Origin: Blastopirellula retiformator
Lineage (GTDB): Bacteria > Planctomycetota > Planctomycetia > Pirellulales > Pirellulaceae
Direction: 5' to 3'
Assembly (NCBI RefSeq): GCF_007859755.1
Contig: NZ_SJPF01000004.1
Span: 682,894-746,893, forward strand
Length of the DNA stretch: 64,000 nt
Positions 48,581-57,869 of this stretch are shown one piece after another. Every line of letters begins with the position of its first letter. Position 1 is the stretch's first letter. Both the position numbers and the translations under genes were made by a program. The notes below the pieces were generated by a model. The model was not told where the DNA came from. It ran no database searches and worked only from the letters and a program-made list of their open reading frames with translations.

Positions 48581-48899
48581 CACTAACCCGAGGCGCAATC
48601 CGAGGGAATGCGGTCGCAAGCAAATGACCAATGTCTAATAACTAATGACTAGCTGCCTGTTGAAAAATGCCATCGTGGCATTTTCCAACCTCGCCAGGCT
48701 CAGAGCATAGCTCTTCGCGGCTCGCAAAATAACGACTTACGTCGCTATTTTGGGATCGCATCCCTGCGATCCAGCAGCCCGTTGAGAAAATCAACGGACT
48801 GCTAAGGAAGAAATCATCTCTCTTTTCCGCATTAGACATTAGTTCTTAGTCACTAGGCATTTCTCACCGCATTCCCTCGGCTCGCGCCTCGGGTTAGTG
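48581..48899. repeat. Long inverted repeat around repeat copy G
   Basis: Arms of about 34 bases: CACTAACCCGAGGCGC...CCGAGGGAATGCGGT at 48581-48614 and its near-exact inverse at 48866-48899. AT-rich arms (AATGTCTAATAACTAATGACT and related) continue the symmetry less well. The element lies between convergent genes and would form one large cruciform or RNA hairpin with copy G inside the loop. Confidence 0.78.
48650..48805 (+). repeat. Dispersed four-hairpin repeat, copy G
   Basis: Full-length copy with the GCAGCCCGTTGAGAAAATCAACGG form of the last hairpin, which extends the paired region compared with the GTCGA form in other copies. Confidence 0.92.
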
Positions 48900-48908
48900 T
48901 GTTGGCGA

Positions 48909-50186
48909 TTACGTCTTTGCTAGCTCTCGCCCCAGGATCGCCATCGTTTCGGCTTGGATCTTTTCGACCCGATGCTGGGCGGCGACCGCTTTCCGCTTTG
49001 CAGCGGCGGGATCTTTGGCGATCTCGACGACGGTCGGGGCGAGGCGGTCGATGCTCGCTTGGTCGTCCATGTTAAAGAGCCACTCCGACAAGCCGATGTC
49101 GTCCCACATGTACCCTTTGGTCGTTTGCTCGGCCCAGCGGCAGACGACGGCCGGGACGCCATGGCCAATGCACATGATCGGTGAGTGCATCTCGTTGCCG
49201 AACAAGCCGGCGCTATTGGTATAGACGCTAACCGCTTCGCCGGTGAGCCAATAGTTGGGACGCCAGACAACGCGTTCCCGGACATCGGCAGGCAGCTTGT
49301 CGACGATCATCTCTTTGCCGATCTGCATCTGCGTTTGATCCTCGGGGCAAACGAGCACCTTCATGTCGGTTTGCTTCACGACCTGAATGATCGCCTCACG
49401 CAGGGGAGCGTGATCGTGTTCTTTCATCTCCTCGTTGCGGGCATGCTTGGCCGGATCGACCGCCGACTTTTTGTAGACCCACGACGGAGTGTAGCGGAGC
49501 CGCGGAATGCAGCAGAGGAACTTGCCGCTTTCCAGATCGTGCTTCTTCAAGAAGGCTTCGGCTTTGGCGTCGTCGCGCAAGTTGCAAGCGAACGCGCCGT
49601 CGGGGCCAAATTGCATGATCGGGGCCTGGGCGCCTTTCTCTTTGGCGAACGCCAACGAGTGCGAGTCGCGGAAGAAGACGAAGGCCGCGCCATTAAGCAC
49701 TTCCACGGCGCTGGCGACCTGATCGTCGCTGAGCGCCGTCGTCTGATGCGATTTCTTCGGCGGGAAGGTGATGCCGTAAATGCCGTACGGCTTGCCGGTT
49801 TCCTTCGACCAGCGGCGGACGTCTTTCTCGGCGACGAGTGATGCGCCGCTGCCATGCAACAGGAAATCACATTCGTCGAAAGCAGTCGCCAGGTCCTGCT
49901 TGTTCTTCACGATCTTCAGTTTCGGGAAGTTGGCCAGCAGCAGCTCATCAACGCCGTTATCGACCTTGCTGGGCCAAAGCGTTACCTCGGTCTCGGGCAG
50001 GTATTCCGAGATGAGACGCAACACGCCGGGCGTATGGGCGATGTCGCCGATGTTGATCGTTTGCCACGACGAGCGAAGCAAGATCCGCTGGGGCGCCTTC
50101 TCGGCAGCGAATAACGAAGAAGCGCTGGCGGCGGAAAGTCCAAGGATACCAAGAGCTTGGCGGCGGCTGATCAAAGCTGGATTCAT
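48909..50186 (-). CDS. Polysaccharide pyruvyl transferase family protein, exported
   Basis: About 425 residues from the ATG at 50186, which opens a signal with an Arg-Arg pair ([19 protein letters not shown]), suggestive of Tat export. The remainder fits the polysaccharide pyruvyl transferase (CsaB/WcaK) fold: [20 protein letters not shown] near the N-terminus, [32 protein letters not shown], and the C-terminal [18 protein letters not shown]. Such enzymes transfer ketal-pyruvyl groups to cell-wall sugars from PEP, a cytosolic donor; an exported member is thus unusual and may have another activity. Confidence 0.84.
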   Translation of the reverse strand: MNPALISRRQALGILGLSAASASSLFAAEKAPQRILLRSSWQTINIGDIAHTPGVLRLISEYLPETEVTLWPSKVDNGVDELLLANFPKLKIVKNKQDLATAFDECDFLLHGSGASLVAEKDVRRWSKETGKPYGIYGITFPPKKSHQTTALSDDQVASAVEVLNGAAFVFFRDSHSLAFAKEKGAQAPIMQFGPDGAFACNLRDDAKAEAFLKKHDLESGKFLCCIPRLRYTPSWVYKKSAVDPAKHARNEEMKEHDHAPLREAIIQVVKQTDMKVLVCPEDQTQMQIGKEMIVDKLPADVRERVVWRPNYWLTGEAVSVYTNSAGLFGNEMHSPIMCIGHGVPAVVCRWAEQTTKGYMWDDIGLSEWLFNMDDQASIDRLAPTVVEIAKDPAAAKRKAVAAQHRVEKIQAETMAILGRELAKT

Positions 50187-50539
50187 CAATAATCTCGGGC
50201 AGGATGGTTCGACGGGTGGGGCGGCGCTGGCCGGAAATCGGATCGCAGTATAAACGGACAATCGGCGGTTCGCCACAACGCGGGACTCGCGACAGGGCCC
50301 CAAACAACGCCAAGTTTCACAACTCGACCGCCAATTTTCAGCGCTCTATTTGCCTCTGTTTCGGACATCCGCCCAAAAATTGTGCACAAAGTCTTGACGA
50401 TTTGTGCTACTGCAGTGATGTCAATTTGACCCCCATTGGTTGTAATGCACGAAAAATCCGGAAATTCGACGCGGAACCCGCAAACCGTTCTTTTTCCACG
50501 CAAACCGCGCGAATAAGTGCAATTCCTGATACGCAAGTT

Positions 50540-51493
50540 TCATTTTGGCAGGGAGATATCTGGGCCCATTATTACACGGAGACTCCCCGCGGCGTCTTCG
50601 CTCGCGGCGTCCGAGGCAATGGCATCATTTCCACCAACTCGGTGCTCAAACGCAAGATGGCTTCGATCACCGACGGAACGAGCAACACGGTCATGATGTC
50701 GGAGTCGAAAGTTGCGCCTTCGAAATCGGACAATCGCGTTGGAACCGCCATCGCCATCAGCCTGTCGGAACGAAAACCGAGCAGCTGCATCGCCCGGGTC
50801 GGCGCCGATCGCACGCATACCGGCAACACCTCGACCAACAGCCATCAGCTTGGCTGGCGTTGGTATAGCGGCAACGCTCCTTACACGCTGTTCCAGACGA
50901 TCTTGCCGCCCAATGGTCCAACCTGCGGCTGGACGGCGGAAGGGGCGCCGATGATCACCGCCGGCAGTTATCATCCTGGCGGCGCCAACTCGCTGTTCGC
51001 CGACGGCTCGGTCCACTTCATCCCCAAACTTCACGCCATTCCCGTCATCGCGTTTTGCACCCTACTCGCTGGCTGCTACTCAACGCCGTTCCTGCAAACC
51101 GAGTACGTCGAAGGGCTGGTCACGCTCGACGGCAGCCCGGTCCCTGACGCCACGGTCACGTTTGTGCCATTGGAGCCAGGGCAGGGGAGCGCCGGCGTCG
51201 GCACTTCCGACGCATCGGGCGTCTATCGCCGATCGACCCTCAGCAGCCGGGATGGCCTGATGCCGAAACATGGCGCCGGCGTCTTGCCGGGCAAGTACTA
51301 GGTCGGGGTTGAAAAGATCGAGATTCCGGCCGAGATTCAGGCCCGGATCGACGCCGGCGAGTCAGTCCCGCTGAACCCGGCCAGCCTGAAACGCATCATC
51401 CCTAACCGCTTCGCCGATCCTGAAAAGTCGGGCCTGGTGGTCGAGGTGACGCCAGGGAGCAACGATATTCCGCTGGCGATTCGCTCGAAGTAG
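50540..51493 (+). pseudogene. DUF1559 protein fused to a lipoprotein-like domain, with internal stop
   Basis: The frame reads a DUF1559 C-terminal part (AHYYTETPRGVFARGVRGNG, SITDGTSNTVMMSES, SYHPGGANSLFADGSVHFIP) that runs without a break into a lipoprotein signal and a carboxypeptidase-regulatory-like domain (PVIAFCTLLAGCYSTP, EGLVTLDGSPVPDATVTFVP). The prepilin N-terminus is absent. A TAG at 51299-51301 interrupts PGKY*VGVEKIEIPAEI, after which the same frame continues to 51493. Normally these two proteins are separate neighbouring genes; here a deletion has joined them and the result has decayed. Confidence 0.8.
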
Positions 51494-51523
51494 AACTCAA
51501 CGTTGATCCTCCGCGCACAAAAA

Positions 51524-51553
51524 AAAGAGCCTTGCTGGATAGCAAGGCTCTTT
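51524..51553. terminator. Bidirectional rho-independent terminator
   Basis: AAAGAGCCTTGCT-GGAT-AGCAAGGCTCTTT: 13-base-pair stem. On the minus strand it is followed by eight T, on the plus strand only by GTCG. It best serves the NRDE gene. Confidence 0.9.
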
Positions 51554-51582
51554 GTCGTTTGTTGCAGGTCAACGCAAGTGCG

Positions 51583-52359
51583 TTAGCTGGCTTGCGCCTT
51601 AGTGCGGGCTTCGCGAAGACCGCGGCTGAGGATATCTCGCAACAGCGGCGAGTAATCTTCGTAGGGGGTCTTGGTCGGCGCGCCGCCAGCAAATTGATAG
51701 ATGGCGTCACGCGGCTTTTTGCCGAGGGCGATCAGCGTTGAGCTGACGGTGCCCCACTCGCGACCTTCCATCACCATGCCGGGACGTCCCGGAGCGGCAG
51801 CCGGTCGAGCGAACACTTTGCTCGCCACAGCCAGGAACTTTACCGACGAATCAAGCGTCTGCAGCGTCAGCAGGCGATGAGCCAATTTGACTCGTTCGTC
51901 TCGCGAATCGTTCAGATCGCTGCCGGCGATCAGGTTTAGGCCTTCTTCCAACGGTTGAGCGTTGATGTCGTCTCCACCATGAATCGCCCAGCCGCCACGG
52001 CTGTCGGCCACCACGAAGTTGACGCCATCGTACTCGTCGTTGTTCAGTGCCTCCATCGCCATATCGACAGCCGCCTGGGCCGAATTGGCGCGAAGCAATT
52101 CGCGGCAGAGCAGACCACGCGAACGCGGGGCGATGGGGCGATTCATCTTGCGGCGATTGCACGCACCGACGAACAGCCCATGTTGATTGACTCCCAGCCA
52201 GGTACCGCCGGCTTGCTGGTCAATTCCACACAGAGCGCGCGGCTTGCCAGATTGGATCGACGGGGCGGAGCTAGGGCGATCGTAAAATTCTTCTCGGTTG
52301 GCAGCGACCAAAATGGGGGCTTCAGCAACCGATCGGTATTGGATTGCCAGTAGGCACAT
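51583..52359 (-). CDS. NRDE family protein (TANGO2-like)
   Basis: 258 residues. The N-terminus MCLLAIQYRSVAEAPILVAA followed by NREEFYDRP is the hallmark of the NRDE/TANGO2 family; GGTWLGVNQHGLFVGACNR follows. The Cys at position 2 may be exposed as an N-terminal nucleophile, as the fold is Ntn-hydrolase-like. Eukaryotic homologues influence heme or acyl-CoA handling; the bacterial function is unknown. Stand-alone gene with its own terminator. Confidence 0.92.
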   Translation of the reverse strand: MCLLAIQYRSVAEAPILVAANREEFYDRPSSAPSIQSGKPRALCGIDQQAGGTWLGVNQHGLFVGACNRRKMNRPIAPRSRGLLCRELLRANSAQAAVDMAMEALNNDEYDGVNFVVADSRGGWAIHGGDDINAQPLEEGLNLIAGSDLNDSRDERVKLAHRLLTLQTLDSSVKFLAVASKVFARPAAAPGRPGMVMEGREWGTVSSTLIALGKKPRDAIYQFAGGAPTKTPYEDYSPLLRDILSRGLREARTKAQAS

Positions 52360-52787
52360 ATTGCAAAAGATCGGGGGCAGAGGGTGATAAGGACTTGCAC
52401 TCCCTGGACACGCTCCAAGGCAGTTACAATCCTTAAGAGTTTATTCGATTTCACAAGTTCGGACACCCCTTAATGGGGGACATGGCCTCAAATTTTACAG
52501 AGTAAACCAGCGAAAAAGCTGGACATTTGCCTGCGAATCAATCTTAGTGGTCGCTACTCATCCCCTGGAATCCAATTAACGGCAAACAACACCGTGGCGA
52601 CCCTCCGGCGACGTGATCCCGCATCTCCTCGTCAATTTTCCTATTTGTCGCGTCTCGACATGCGGAAGCCCTCCTACTTGGCTCGGGGCAAGATTTGCGA
52701 GATCTTAAAAGGATGGATAAGAACGCCGCCCCGCTCTCGAACCAGTGGTAAGGCCTTCCTTCCCTCTCTCTCCAGAAACCAAACCGC
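52360..52787. other. Intergenic region between divergent NRDE and DUF2750 genes
   Basis: No gene or clear signal seen beyond the expected promoters. Confidence 0.5.
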
Positions 52788-53147
52788 ATGTTTTCCTCCA
52801 AACGCCTTAACGCCGTCGACCTGGGCGGCGAAGACCGCCTGCAAATCTTCCTCCGCACTGTTCGCGAGAACAAGGAACTGTGGGGCCTGTACGCCGACGG
52901 TTGGGCCGAAACGATTGATGACGACCGAAAGAAGGGGTTTGTCGTCTTCCCGGATCAGGAACATGCCCAGCTCTGCGCGACCGACAAATGGAAACGCTAT
53001 TCCCCCAAGAGCATCAAATTGTCGAGCTTCGTCGAGCGATTCCTCGACAAACTAACGAAGCAGAAGTACACCGTCGCTGTGTTCCCGACCCCATTTGACA
53101 GGGCCGTGCAGGTCGATCCACAAACGATCCGGTCCGAACTGCTGTAG
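52788..53147 (+). CDS. DUF2750 domain-containing protein
   Basis: 119 residues. LQIFLRTVRENKELWGLYADGWA at the N-terminal side, then GFVVFPDQEHAQLC and TVAVFPTPFDRAVQVDPQTI at the C-terminus, are the DUF2750 signature. Cytosolic, unknown function. Its TAG stop is the first three bases of repeat copy H. Confidence 0.88.
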   Translation: MFSSKRLNAVDLGGEDRLQIFLRTVRENKELWGLYADGWAETIDDDRKKGFVVFPDQEHAQLCATDKWKRYSPKSIKLSSFVERFLDKLTKQKYTVAVFPTPFDRAVQVDPQTIRSELL

Positions 53148-53298
53148 CAGTCCGTTGATTTTCTCGACGGACTGCGTGATCGCACGGATGCGATTCCAAA
53201 ACAACGACGTAAGTCGTTATTTTGCGAGCCGCGAAGAGCGATACTCTGAGCCTGGCGAGGTTGGAAAAGCGACGATGGCATTTTTCAACAGGCAGGTA
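53145..53298 (-). repeat. Dispersed four-hairpin repeat, copy H
   Basis: Reverse-oriented copy starting on the stop codon of the DUF2750 gene; a small deletion in the first hairpin (GGAAAAGCGACGATGGCA) weakens it. It lies between convergent genes. Confidence 0.88.
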
Positions 53299-53501
53299 GA
53301 CGTCGGGTTCTTACGCACCAATCGGCCGAATCCGATCCGAGACGGGGCGCCGGTTCTCTTCAGCGTCGCAGATTTCGTGGAGAATGGGGATCTCAAGAAA
53401 CGAAATCAGCGCGTGCTCGAAACCCGAGCACGCGCTGCCCCAACCAGCTGCGATCGGCAACCGGCGCTTAATAAACAACGATTCGGGTCCAACGTCATTC
53501 T

Positions 53502-53906
53502 TTATTTCGCGTTTTCTAATTTTGCCGCTGCGGTCCGACGTTCTTCGCGCCGCTTTTCAGCCGCAGCCTGAAGTCGTTCGACCTCCTTCAGCTGATCGGC
53601 CGTCAATGTGGCCTTAACTTTGGCGTCTCTTTCCGCCTTAATCGCGACAACCTGGCGGATCAGTTCGTCCAACTGATCCTGATAGGCTCCTTGAATCGCG
53701 TAGATCTCAACGCGTTGTTTTTCGGTGACGACCTGGCTGTAAAAGTTGGGCAACCGGCCGCGAGCTTTGGCCCGCGGTTTGGCCTCCGCTTTCTCTTCCG
53801 CCACGGCGGTCGATTCTTCCGCCGCGGTCGCCGATCTCGCCGCGACGCCAGCGACGCAAAACCCGAAAATCATCAGCCAAGTAGCAATCGATCGAGCAAA
53901 AAGCAT
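53502..53906 (-). CDS. Secreted helical protein, 134 residues
   Basis: Start at the ATG 53906 with GGAGGA about 8 bases upstream; a longer frame to 53957 is less likely. Signal peptide (ATWLMIFGFCVAGVAARSATA), then an Ala/Glu/Lys-rich linker, then a helical C-terminal half (VEIYAIQGAYQDQLDELIRQ, LTADQLKEVERLQAAAEKRR) recalling the LTxxQ pattern of Spy/CpxP-like periplasmic proteins. No function is assigned. Confidence 0.75.
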   Translation of the reverse strand: MLFARSIATWLMIFGFCVAGVAARSATAAEESTAVAEEKAEAKPRAKARGRLPNFYSQVVTEKQRVEIYAIQGAYQDQLDELIRQVVAIKAERDAKVKATLTADQLKEVERLQAAAEKRREERRTAAAKLENAK

Positions 53907-54369
53907 AGAAAGTCCTCCAAAAGCGTAAATCGAGGTGGAGGCCTCCATGCCGGACATTCTCCTATCAGATGTCTAGCAGTTTATATCTACAGAGGGGCAT
54001 GCACAACTATCTGGGGTATAAAATTTACCCACTTTAGCCACGCCCTAGAGAGGTGTAGCGGCACGCGTTTCGATACGCGCATGAAAAAAGGCCATGGTTG
54101 GTCGGTCCGTCGATCCCCATGACCCAATTGAAACGAAACGCATCTTGCATTTCGTCCTCCCGTCTTATTCTGCTGTTACTTATCGGCGCGGCCCTCGCCG
54201 CTGCTGTAGCTAATTTTCCGGAAAATAGTGCTAGCACCAGCTGCAACGGCTAGAACAGCTATCCTTGTTGGACCAAGAAATAGCGAAGGGGGCGTCCTGG
54301 AGAGAAGACGCCCCCTTCACGTTGCTCTGAATTGTTGTGGCGGCGATGGCCGCCAGTCGGCTGCGGAAC
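53907..54369. other. Intergenic region between two secreted-protein genes
   Basis: No gene seen. It holds the terminator-like hairpin at 54285 and small inverted repeats (GGGTATAAAATTTACCC, CGCGTTTCGATACGCG). Confidence 0.5.
54285..54318 (-). terminator. Strong stem-loop after the Cys-rich protein gene
   Basis: GAAGGGGGCGTC...GACGCCCCCTTC, a 12-base-pair stem with a 10-base loop, 52 bases past the stop codon on the minus strand. There is no U-run. Confidence 0.6.
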
Positions 54370-54912
54370 CTAGTTCGGCAGCGTCGAGCGATAGCCCGGC
54401 GAGACCAGCTTCGCTTCGCGGGTCGGCATGATCTGAGCGGCCGGCATCGGACCGACTTCGTACTCGGTGGGATAGCCCAGCTGGATGATCCGCGTCGACG
54501 AAGGGGCGCAGGTCGTGCAGCCCGGCGAACCATAGCCGTAACCGCGAACCTTATACATCTTCAGGCAGCTCGGGCACTTCTCGCAGACTCGCTCGAAATG
54601 CGGGCCTTGACAGTCGCACATCGGATACTGGTCGCAGCAGGTTCCGGTCGCACAGGTCGGCCCACAACCGCAAGCCGAAGGGCGGGCAAACCAGTGATAA
54701 CGTCCTTGGATCTGCGTGCCGCACGCTTTCTGGGCACAGTAACCATCCCAGACGTTGGCGCAGTTCAGACCGCCATGTCCGCAGGTCGACGGTTGAGCAC
54801 AACCACAGTCGGCGACGCCGACATAACCGGACGTCGCGCCCCATCCGCCGGCACAGGCCAGCGAGGCGAACATCAACGTGCCGAGCAATCCGCTCCAGGC
54901 TTTTCCATTCAT
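54370..54912 (-). CDS. Cysteine-rich secreted protein
   Basis: 180 residues with a signal peptide (GLLGTLMFASLACA) and about 20 cysteines, many as CxC or CxxC pairs (ADCGCAQPSTCGHG, ACGCGPTCATGTCC, CEKCPSCLKMYK). The C-terminal part is free of Cys. Similar Cys-rich exported proteins are known in planctomycetes and may be cell-wall proteins cross-linked by disulfides; this is inference. No known domain. Confidence 0.8.
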   Translation of the reverse strand: MNGKAWSGLLGTLMFASLACAGGWGATSGYVGVADCGCAQPSTCGHGGLNCANVWDGYCAQKACGTQIQGRYHWFARPSACGCGPTCATGTCCDQYPMCDCQGPHFERVCEKCPSCLKMYKVRGYGYGSPGCTTCAPSSTRIIQLGYPTEYEVGPMPAAQIMPTREAKLVSPGYRSTLPN

Positions 54913-55189
54913 CGAGCTTTCTCCATTCGATTCCGGGCGCTAGGGGGACGCAGGTCGATCGCCGCGATCCCAAGTCGGGAACCAGGCAGGCGAGAGCGTC
55001 GCACAGGAGAAACATTGCTCACACGTTGCGTTGTGCAAACGCCTCATGTTGATTTTTGGAAAAATTGCTGATCACCGGCGGACCGAAAATCGTCCTATCC
55101 TTTGTTCGTAGAAGTAGTTGGTGCTACGATTTCAAGGGCTTCACGTCGCCCAGTGGCCACATCCGGCAGCCGCCCAGCGGAACCGCATC

Positions 55190-56149
55190 ATGACGATTTT
55201 GCAGACTCTCGGGGAAATCCAGCCAGGCGTGATGACCGGCCTGACGGCGCTGTTGGCCGGGGTCGTCGGTACGCTGCTGCTCGCCTCGCGACGTCGTGCG
55301 CTCGACGGCACGACGCTTGTCGCGCCATGGTGGTGGGTCATGATCGCATGGTTGGCGGTCACCGGCGTCGAAACCTGGATCGGTCTGGCGGTCTCGGCCG
55401 GTTATCCGGTTCCTTATCGCGACGCACTTCGCTTTACGGCCGGGATGACTCTCTTTTGTCCGCTGCTGGCCCAGCTGGGCGCCAAGCGTCCACAGAATGT
55501 CGCCTGGCAATGGGTGGTGGTCGCGCTGTGGGCGGTGCTGATGATGCCGATTGGCGAATTGCTCGCCTTGGGACGCGGGGGAGAGCTGGTGCAACTGGGA
55601 GGCGCTCGCAGCTGGTTGCTGTTCGTGCTGATCGTGGCCGGCCTGCTGAACAACGGACCGACTCGCTTTTGTATGACGGCGATCCTGCTGGCGATGGCGC
55701 AGACGCTGCTGCTGGCGAAGCACCTGCCGGGGATCGGCGTCGGCTTTGCCGCCGGCGGCGCTTGCCTGGCGATCTTGCTACTGTTGACCGGCATCTTCCT
55801 GGCGGTGCTCGATTGGCCCCCCAAGAGCCCGACGACGCGTCCCGAAGACCGCGTTTGGCTCGACTTCCGCGATAGCTTTGGCGCGTTTTGGGCGCTGCGG
55901 GTGGCGGAGCGAATCAACGCGTCCGCCTCCCGTTACCAGTGGGGGCTGTGGCTCACTTGGAACGGCTTCAGCCAGGTCGAATTTGTCGGCGTGGCCGGCG
56001 AAGTCAATGAAGAGGTAAACTCGGCGCTGCGGGTCAGTCTGAGGTCGCTGTTGCGGCGGTTTGTCTCGGATGAGTGGCTTCGCCAGCGGATGCCGGCGGA
56101 GAAACCGGAAGATTCCCGCAAAACCCCTCCGCCAGAGGCACATCTCTAG
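55190..56149 (+). CDS. Hypothetical membrane protein, 319 residues
   Basis: Start at the ATG 55190 (MTILQTLGEIQPGVMTG); an open frame continues to 55118 without support. Six or seven membrane segments in residues 10-220, then a soluble C-terminal domain (RVWLDFRDSFGAFWALRVAE...LRSLLRRFVSDEWLRQR) and a basic/Pro tail. No family recognised. It is upstream of the kinase gene in the same direction, separated by 100 bases. Confidence 0.75.
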   Translation: MTILQTLGEIQPGVMTGLTALLAGVVGTLLLASRRRALDGTTLVAPWWWVMIAWLAVTGVETWIGLAVSAGYPVPYRDALRFTAGMTLFCPLLAQLGAKRPQNVAWQWVVVALWAVLMMPIGELLALGRGGELVQLGGARSWLLFVLIVAGLLNNGPTRFCMTAILLAMAQTLLLAKHLPGIGVGFAAGGACLAILLLLTGIFLAVLDWPPKSPTTRPEDRVWLDFRDSFGAFWALRVAERINASASRYQWGLWLTWNGFSQVEFVGVAGEVNEEVNSALRVSLRSLLRRFVSDEWLRQRMPAEKPEDSRKTPPPEAHL

Positions 56150-56250
56150 TCAGGAAGTTGCCGGCCACGGACAAACCCGTTGGTTGCCTAACGGGCTATC
56201 GCCGCCCATACTAAATCAAGAGTTGTCACTGCTCACCTACCGGACCCCCC

Positions 56251-57804
56251 ATGGCCGATTCCCCATCCTCCGCCTTCGCCGCGACCAGCGATCTGACTGG
56301 CAAATCGCTGGGCGACTACCAAGTGCTGCGGCGGCTCGGTCGTGGGGCGATGGCCGAGGTCTACCTAGCCCAACAGACCAGCCTGAAACGGCAGGTCGCC
56401 CTCAAGATCTTGTTGCCGGCCCTCGCCCAGCAAGACTCGTACGTCAAACGTTTCCATCGCGAGGCGCAAGCGGCCGCCGCGCTGACGCACGCTAACATCG
56501 TGCAGATCTTTGAAGTCGGCTGCATCGATGGGCTCCACTTCATCGCCCAAGAGTACGTCCCGGGTCAGACGCTCAAGCAGCTTACCGGCAAGACCGGCTC
56601 GGTCGACGCCAAGGCAGGCTTCGCGATCTTACGCCAGGTCTCCGCCGCACTCGTCAAAGCGGCGGAGCAGGGGATCGTCCATCGTGATATCAAACCCGAG
56701 AACGTGCTGATCACCGCTTCCGGCGAAGTGAAGGTCGCCGACTTTGGCCTGTCGCGGGTCGTCAGCCAGAACGGCGAAGGCCTGAACCTGACCGAAATCG
56801 GCGTCACGCTCGGCACGCCGCTCTACATGAGCCCCGAGCAAGTCGAAGGCAAACCGGTCGACGCCCGCAGCGACATCTATTCGCTCGGCGTGACGATCTA
56901 TCACCTACTGGCCGGCCGTCCGCCGTTTGATGGCGATACGGCGCTATCGGTCGCGGTGCAACATCTGCAGACAGAGCCGCCTCGTCTTGAGACGTTGCGT
57001 CACGACTTGCCGCCGCAACTGACGCGCGTCATCCATAAGATGCTCGCCAAGAAGCCGGACAAGCGTCAGCAGAACGCCTCCGAGCTGTTGCAAGAGTTGC
57101 GGGAAGTGCTGGAAGCGGTCGGTCCCGAGAAGCTCGGCGGCGGCGTCCACGATTGGTCGATGCCGGAGCTGGCCGCGATCGGCGATCGTTCGGCGGCGAC
57201 GCGCGAGCTTGATCGCTTGATGAAGGTCGCCGGCAGATCCAAACAACATTTCGCCGCTGCCCGCGTCTGGCTAGGAGCGATCGCGATCGTTCTGATCTGT
57301 TTTGCGCTCGGAGCGGCGGTCGCCGTCACCAATGGTGAAGCTCCGCTGCTGCGGCCAGAACGACCGATCGCCGGCGACGAGTTCCCCGATCATGGTTCGG
57401 CCGAAGAGCAGTTCTATCGCGCGATGATGGATGGCTCGCCCGAAGCGTTTCATAGCGTTGGTCAGTACTACCCGCCCGAATCGAGCGCCGATGCGAAGGC
57501 CTGGACGCTGAAGGCCTGGAAACAGGAAGCGACGATCTTGATGAACCGGGGCGGCGTCGACAACTACGACCGCGCACTGCGCATCTTCCGCGAACTGGCG
57601 TCGCAAGACAGTTCCGAGATCGAAGCCCGCGCGTTTGGCGCCGCCGGCCACGCGATCTGTTTGTATCGCCTGGAAGACTACCAAAGGGCCCGCGAGATCG
57701 CCGTCGACGCCAAGGTGCTGCAGAAGTCGATCGAAGTCGACGCCGAGTTCAATCGCCAGTTTGAAGAAGTCTGGACGGCGCTATCCAATCGGCCGGGGGC
57801 GTAG
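56251..57804 (+). CDS. Ser/Thr protein kinase (PknB-type)
   Basis: 517 residues. Complete bacterial Hanks-type kinase domain at about 20-285: Gly loop LGRGAMAEVY, catalytic K52 (VALKIL), HRDIKPEN with D146, DFG at 164-166, GTPLYMSPEQ and DIYSLGVTIYHLLAGRPPF. One membrane segment at about 335-358 (WLGAIAIVLICFALGAAVAV). The outside C-terminal part (about 160 residues) looks like tetratricopeptide-type helices (AFGAAGHAICLYRLEDYQRA). It probably phosphorylates unknown cytosolic targets in response to an outside signal. Confidence 0.93.
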   Translation: MADSPSSAFAATSDLTGKSLGDYQVLRRLGRGAMAEVYLAQQTSLKRQVALKILLPALAQQDSYVKRFHREAQAAAALTHANIVQIFEVGCIDGLHFIAQEYVPGQTLKQLTGKTGSVDAKAGFAILRQVSAALVKAAEQGIVHRDIKPENVLITASGEVKVADFGLSRVVSQNGEGLNLTEIGVTLGTPLYMSPEQVEGKPVDARSDIYSLGVTIYHLLAGRPPFDGDTALSVAVQHLQTEPPRLETLRHDLPPQLTRVIHKMLAKKPDKRQQNASELLQELREVLEAVGPEKLGGGVHDWSMPELAAIGDRSAATRELDRLMKVAGRSKQHFAAARVWLGAIAIVLICFALGAAVAVTNGEAPLLRPERPIAGDEFPDHGSAEEQFYRAMMDGSPEAFHSVGQYYPPESSADAKAWTLKAWKQEATILMNRGGVDNYDRALRIFRELASQDSSEIEARAFGAAGHAICLYRLEDYQRAREIAVDAKVLQKSIEVDAEFNRQFEEVWTALSNRPGA

Positions 57805-57869
57805 AGACGATGCGATATTGCTAGTGGGGTCCTCAATGGCGTGATCTATAGGATGCCAATACTCTTGGT

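Noticed and set aside
47297-48631. 444-codon minus-strand frame over the isomerase-like and zinc-ribbon genes
   Set aside because: It covers two good plus-strand genes and shows no family pattern.
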